From CAZSAT01 sp964604675 (GTDB taxonomy: Bacteria > Myxococcota_A > UBA796 > CAJQPC01): a stretch of DNA of 7,729 nucleotides. The first letter of the stretch is position 1; each line of letters starts with the position of its first letter. Shown in pieces: positions 6,769 to 7,729 of the stretch. A program made the position numbers and the translations under genes. The notes under the pieces are model-generated. The model had not been told where the DNA came from, did no database searches, and worked only from the letters and a program-made list of their open reading frames with translations. The stretch spans positions 1 to 7,729 of the forward strand of contig CAZSAT010000210.1 in NCBI GenBank assembly GCA_964604675.1. Direction: 5' to 3'.

Positions 6769-7536
6769 CTAACGTGTCCGCTCGTCCCAGAGCTTCGAGG
6801 CTTCCTCGAGCTGCGACCGCACGATCAGGTAGACGCCCGGATCGTGGGTCAGCGCAGTGTGGCCGATCCCGCGCACGGGGATGTTCTTCATGCCGGTGGC
6901 GCCCGGTGTGGGGCGGAGCACACTCGACCAGTGGGGGCAGACCAGGTCGTGCTTCGAGAACACGCTCACCATGGGCACGTGGGCTGGGAAGCTGTCACGG
7001 GTCATGCGGCGGATCAGCGGGCTGTGGGGCAGCATCTGGAGCACGCTGCGGCCCAGCAGGCCGCCTCCCGTGATGGCGGCGCCGATGAGCGCGGTGGGCG
7101 TGCCGTGGAAGGGTGTCCCGAGGGCGATGAGGCTCTTGACGCGCCGGTCGCCACCACAGAACTGCACGTAGTGACGCGCGATGAGCCCGCCCTTGGAGTG
7201 ACCGATCACGTGGAAGCGGTCCACGTCGTACTTGGTGCAGATGCCTTCGATCTTCTCGGCCACCGCCTCCGCCAACGCGGGGATGGGGCGTGTGTTGAAG
7301 GTGTTGAAGAGCCCGCCGAGGTCGAAGCTGAAGACGCCGTAGCCGTCGTAGCGGAGTCGGTCTTCCATCACCTCCCACACGTTGCGGGTCTGCATGAAGC
7401 CGTGGAGCAGGAGCACGGTCTGGCTGTGGCGACCCAGATCGTCGCGCCGGACGATGCGGTTGCCGCGCATGTACACGCGGCGCACGCTGCCGAGCTGGTC
7501 CCGCACGAAGCGGTAGACGTTCGAGGGCGCGGGCAC
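6769..7536 (-). CDS. Alpha/beta-fold hydrolase, lipase/esterase-like, 255 aa
   Basis: This is a serine hydrolase of the alpha/beta fold, probably acting on a lipid or ester bond; the substrate is unknown. The oxyanion region VLLLHGFMQT lies at 41-50. The nucleophile elbow is GHSKGG with Ser114 (GxSxG type). TPFHGT follows at 141-146, as in triacylglycerol lipases and PGAP1-like proteins. Asp197 in FSKHDLVC and His226 in GIGHTAL complete the triad. The length and the HSKGG and TPFHGT motifs resemble bacterial lipases such as those of the Pseudomonas/Bacillus class. No signal peptide or membrane segment is visible, so a cytoplasmic place is most likely. The start is the GTG at 7536, chosen for an AGGAG 7 nt upstream. 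An ATG at 7569 would add 11 residues but has no ribosome-binding site and would leave only 17 bp to the divergent gene. purM follows closely, suggesting co-transcription. Confidence 0.87.
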   Translation of the reverse strand: MPAPSNVYRFVRDQLGSVRRVYMRGNRIVRRDDLGRHSQTVLLLHGFMQTRNVWEVMEDRLRYDGYGVFSFDLGGLFNTFNTRPIPALAEAVAEKIEGICTKYDVDRFHVIGHSKGGLIARHYVQFCGGDRRVKSLIALGTPFHGTPTALIGAAITGGGLLGRSVLQMLPHSPLIRRMTRDSFPAHVPMVSVFSKHDLVCPHWSSVLRPTPGATGMKNIPVRGIGHTALTHDPGVYLIVRSQLEEASKLWDERTR

Positions 7537-7543
7537 CGGCAGG

Positions 7544-7548
7544 CTCCT
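7544..7548 (-). promoter_or_regulatory. Ribosome-binding site deciding the GTG start of the hydrolase
   Basis: AGGAG on the minus strand lies 7 nt before the GTG at 7536. The upstream ATG at 7569 is preceded by a pyrimidine-rich stretch that is the complement of the neighbouring lipoprotein gene's own ribosome-binding site. Confidence 0.6.
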
Positions 7549-7576
7549 GGAGCCCGGGCAGGCTAACATCGGTGTT

Positions 7577-7581
7577 GGAGG
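7577..7581 (+). promoter_or_regulatory. Ribosome-binding site of the lipoprotein gene
   Basis: GGAGG is followed by 5 nt and the GTG at 7587. Another in-frame GTG at 7581 overlaps the site itself, so the GTG at 7587 is the better start. Confidence 0.65.
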
Positions 7582-7586
7582 TGACC

Positions 7587-7729
7587 GTGAAGGCTCCCGC
7601 GTACGTGTTGGCGGCTCTGGTGATGGCGGGCTGTGGCAAGGGCGACGACACCGCCCAGGCACCGGTGTCCACCCAGGAAGGGGGCGACGACACCGCGTCG
7701 GCCGACTGTGGGGGCGTCGACCCGGTGGG
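7587..7729 (+). CDS. Start of a predicted secreted lipoprotein, cut by window edge (47 residues visible)
   Basis: The first 16 residues form a short lipoprotein signal peptide: Lys2, a hydrophobic core AYVLAALVM and the lipobox MAGC with Cys16 as the predicted lipidated residue. After cleavage by signal peptidase II the mature protein would begin CGKGDDTA. A flexible, acidic Asp/Thr/Ala/Gly-rich linker follows, as expected for an envelope-anchored protein. A 15-nt direct repeat (7640-7654 and 7682-7696, offset 42 nt, in frame) encodes GDDTA twice. A second cysteine occurs at 41 in ADCGG. No domain is reached before the right edge, so the function is unknown. The gene has a GTG start with a good GGAGG and is divergent from the hydrolase, 50 bp away. 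The short visible length is the main uncertainty. Confidence 0.72.
   Translation, partial: MKAPAYVLAALVMAGCGKGDDTAQAPVSTQEGGDDTASADCGGVDPV

Noticed and set aside
7564..7569. TAACAT as a -10 for the lipoprotein gene
   Set aside because: There is no -35 at a suitable distance, and the transcript would start at or inside the ribosome-binding site.

Overview
The window is a GC-rich bacterial chromosome segment whose genes favour G or C at the third codon position. It carries housekeeping genes, one unrecognised gene and a gene for a secreted lipoprotein. The topoisomerase IV pair, tight 4-bp gene overlaps, a heme A synthase (so an aerobic heme A-containing oxidase is likely) and a lipoprotein with a Cys-Gly start and an acidic Asp/Thr/Ala linker fit a Gram-negative aerobe. 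They resemble what is seen in Myxococcota and related former Deltaproteobacteria. That placement is an inference from gene character; no marker gene fixes it.

Left block (1-3440, minus strand): parC is followed by parE, with 8 bp between the chosen ends. Together they encode the two subunits of topoisomerase IV. parE runs off the left edge, so only its ATPase and transducer part is visible. A 238-bp spacer (3441-3678) upstream of parC holds a plausible extended -10 promoter and a short perfect inverted repeat.

Middle (3679-4278, plus strand): one gene for a helix-rich protein of unknown function is divergent from parC. It converges with the next block and is separated from it by only 6 bp.

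Right block (4285-7536, minus strand): a probable four-gene transcription unit in the order alpha/beta-hydrolase (lipase-like), purM, purN, ctaA. The purM/purN and purN/ctaA junctions are GTGA and ATGA overlaps, and the lipase-to-purM gap is 23 bp. PurM and PurN act at two different steps of de novo purine synthesis. CtaA makes heme A for cytochrome oxidase. The hydrolase has a complete Ser-Asp-His triad but no obvious link to either pathway.

Right edge (7587 onward, plus strand): the start of a lipoprotein gene, divergent from the hydrolase and cut by the window end.

I see no CRISPR array, tRNA, rRNA, insertion sequence, toxin-antitoxin pair or defence system. Nothing here clearly amounts to a new biological system. 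The best leads are the unknown helical protein, the coupling of ctaA to purMN, the glutamine at the quinolone-contact position of ParC and the shortened C-terminus of PurM.
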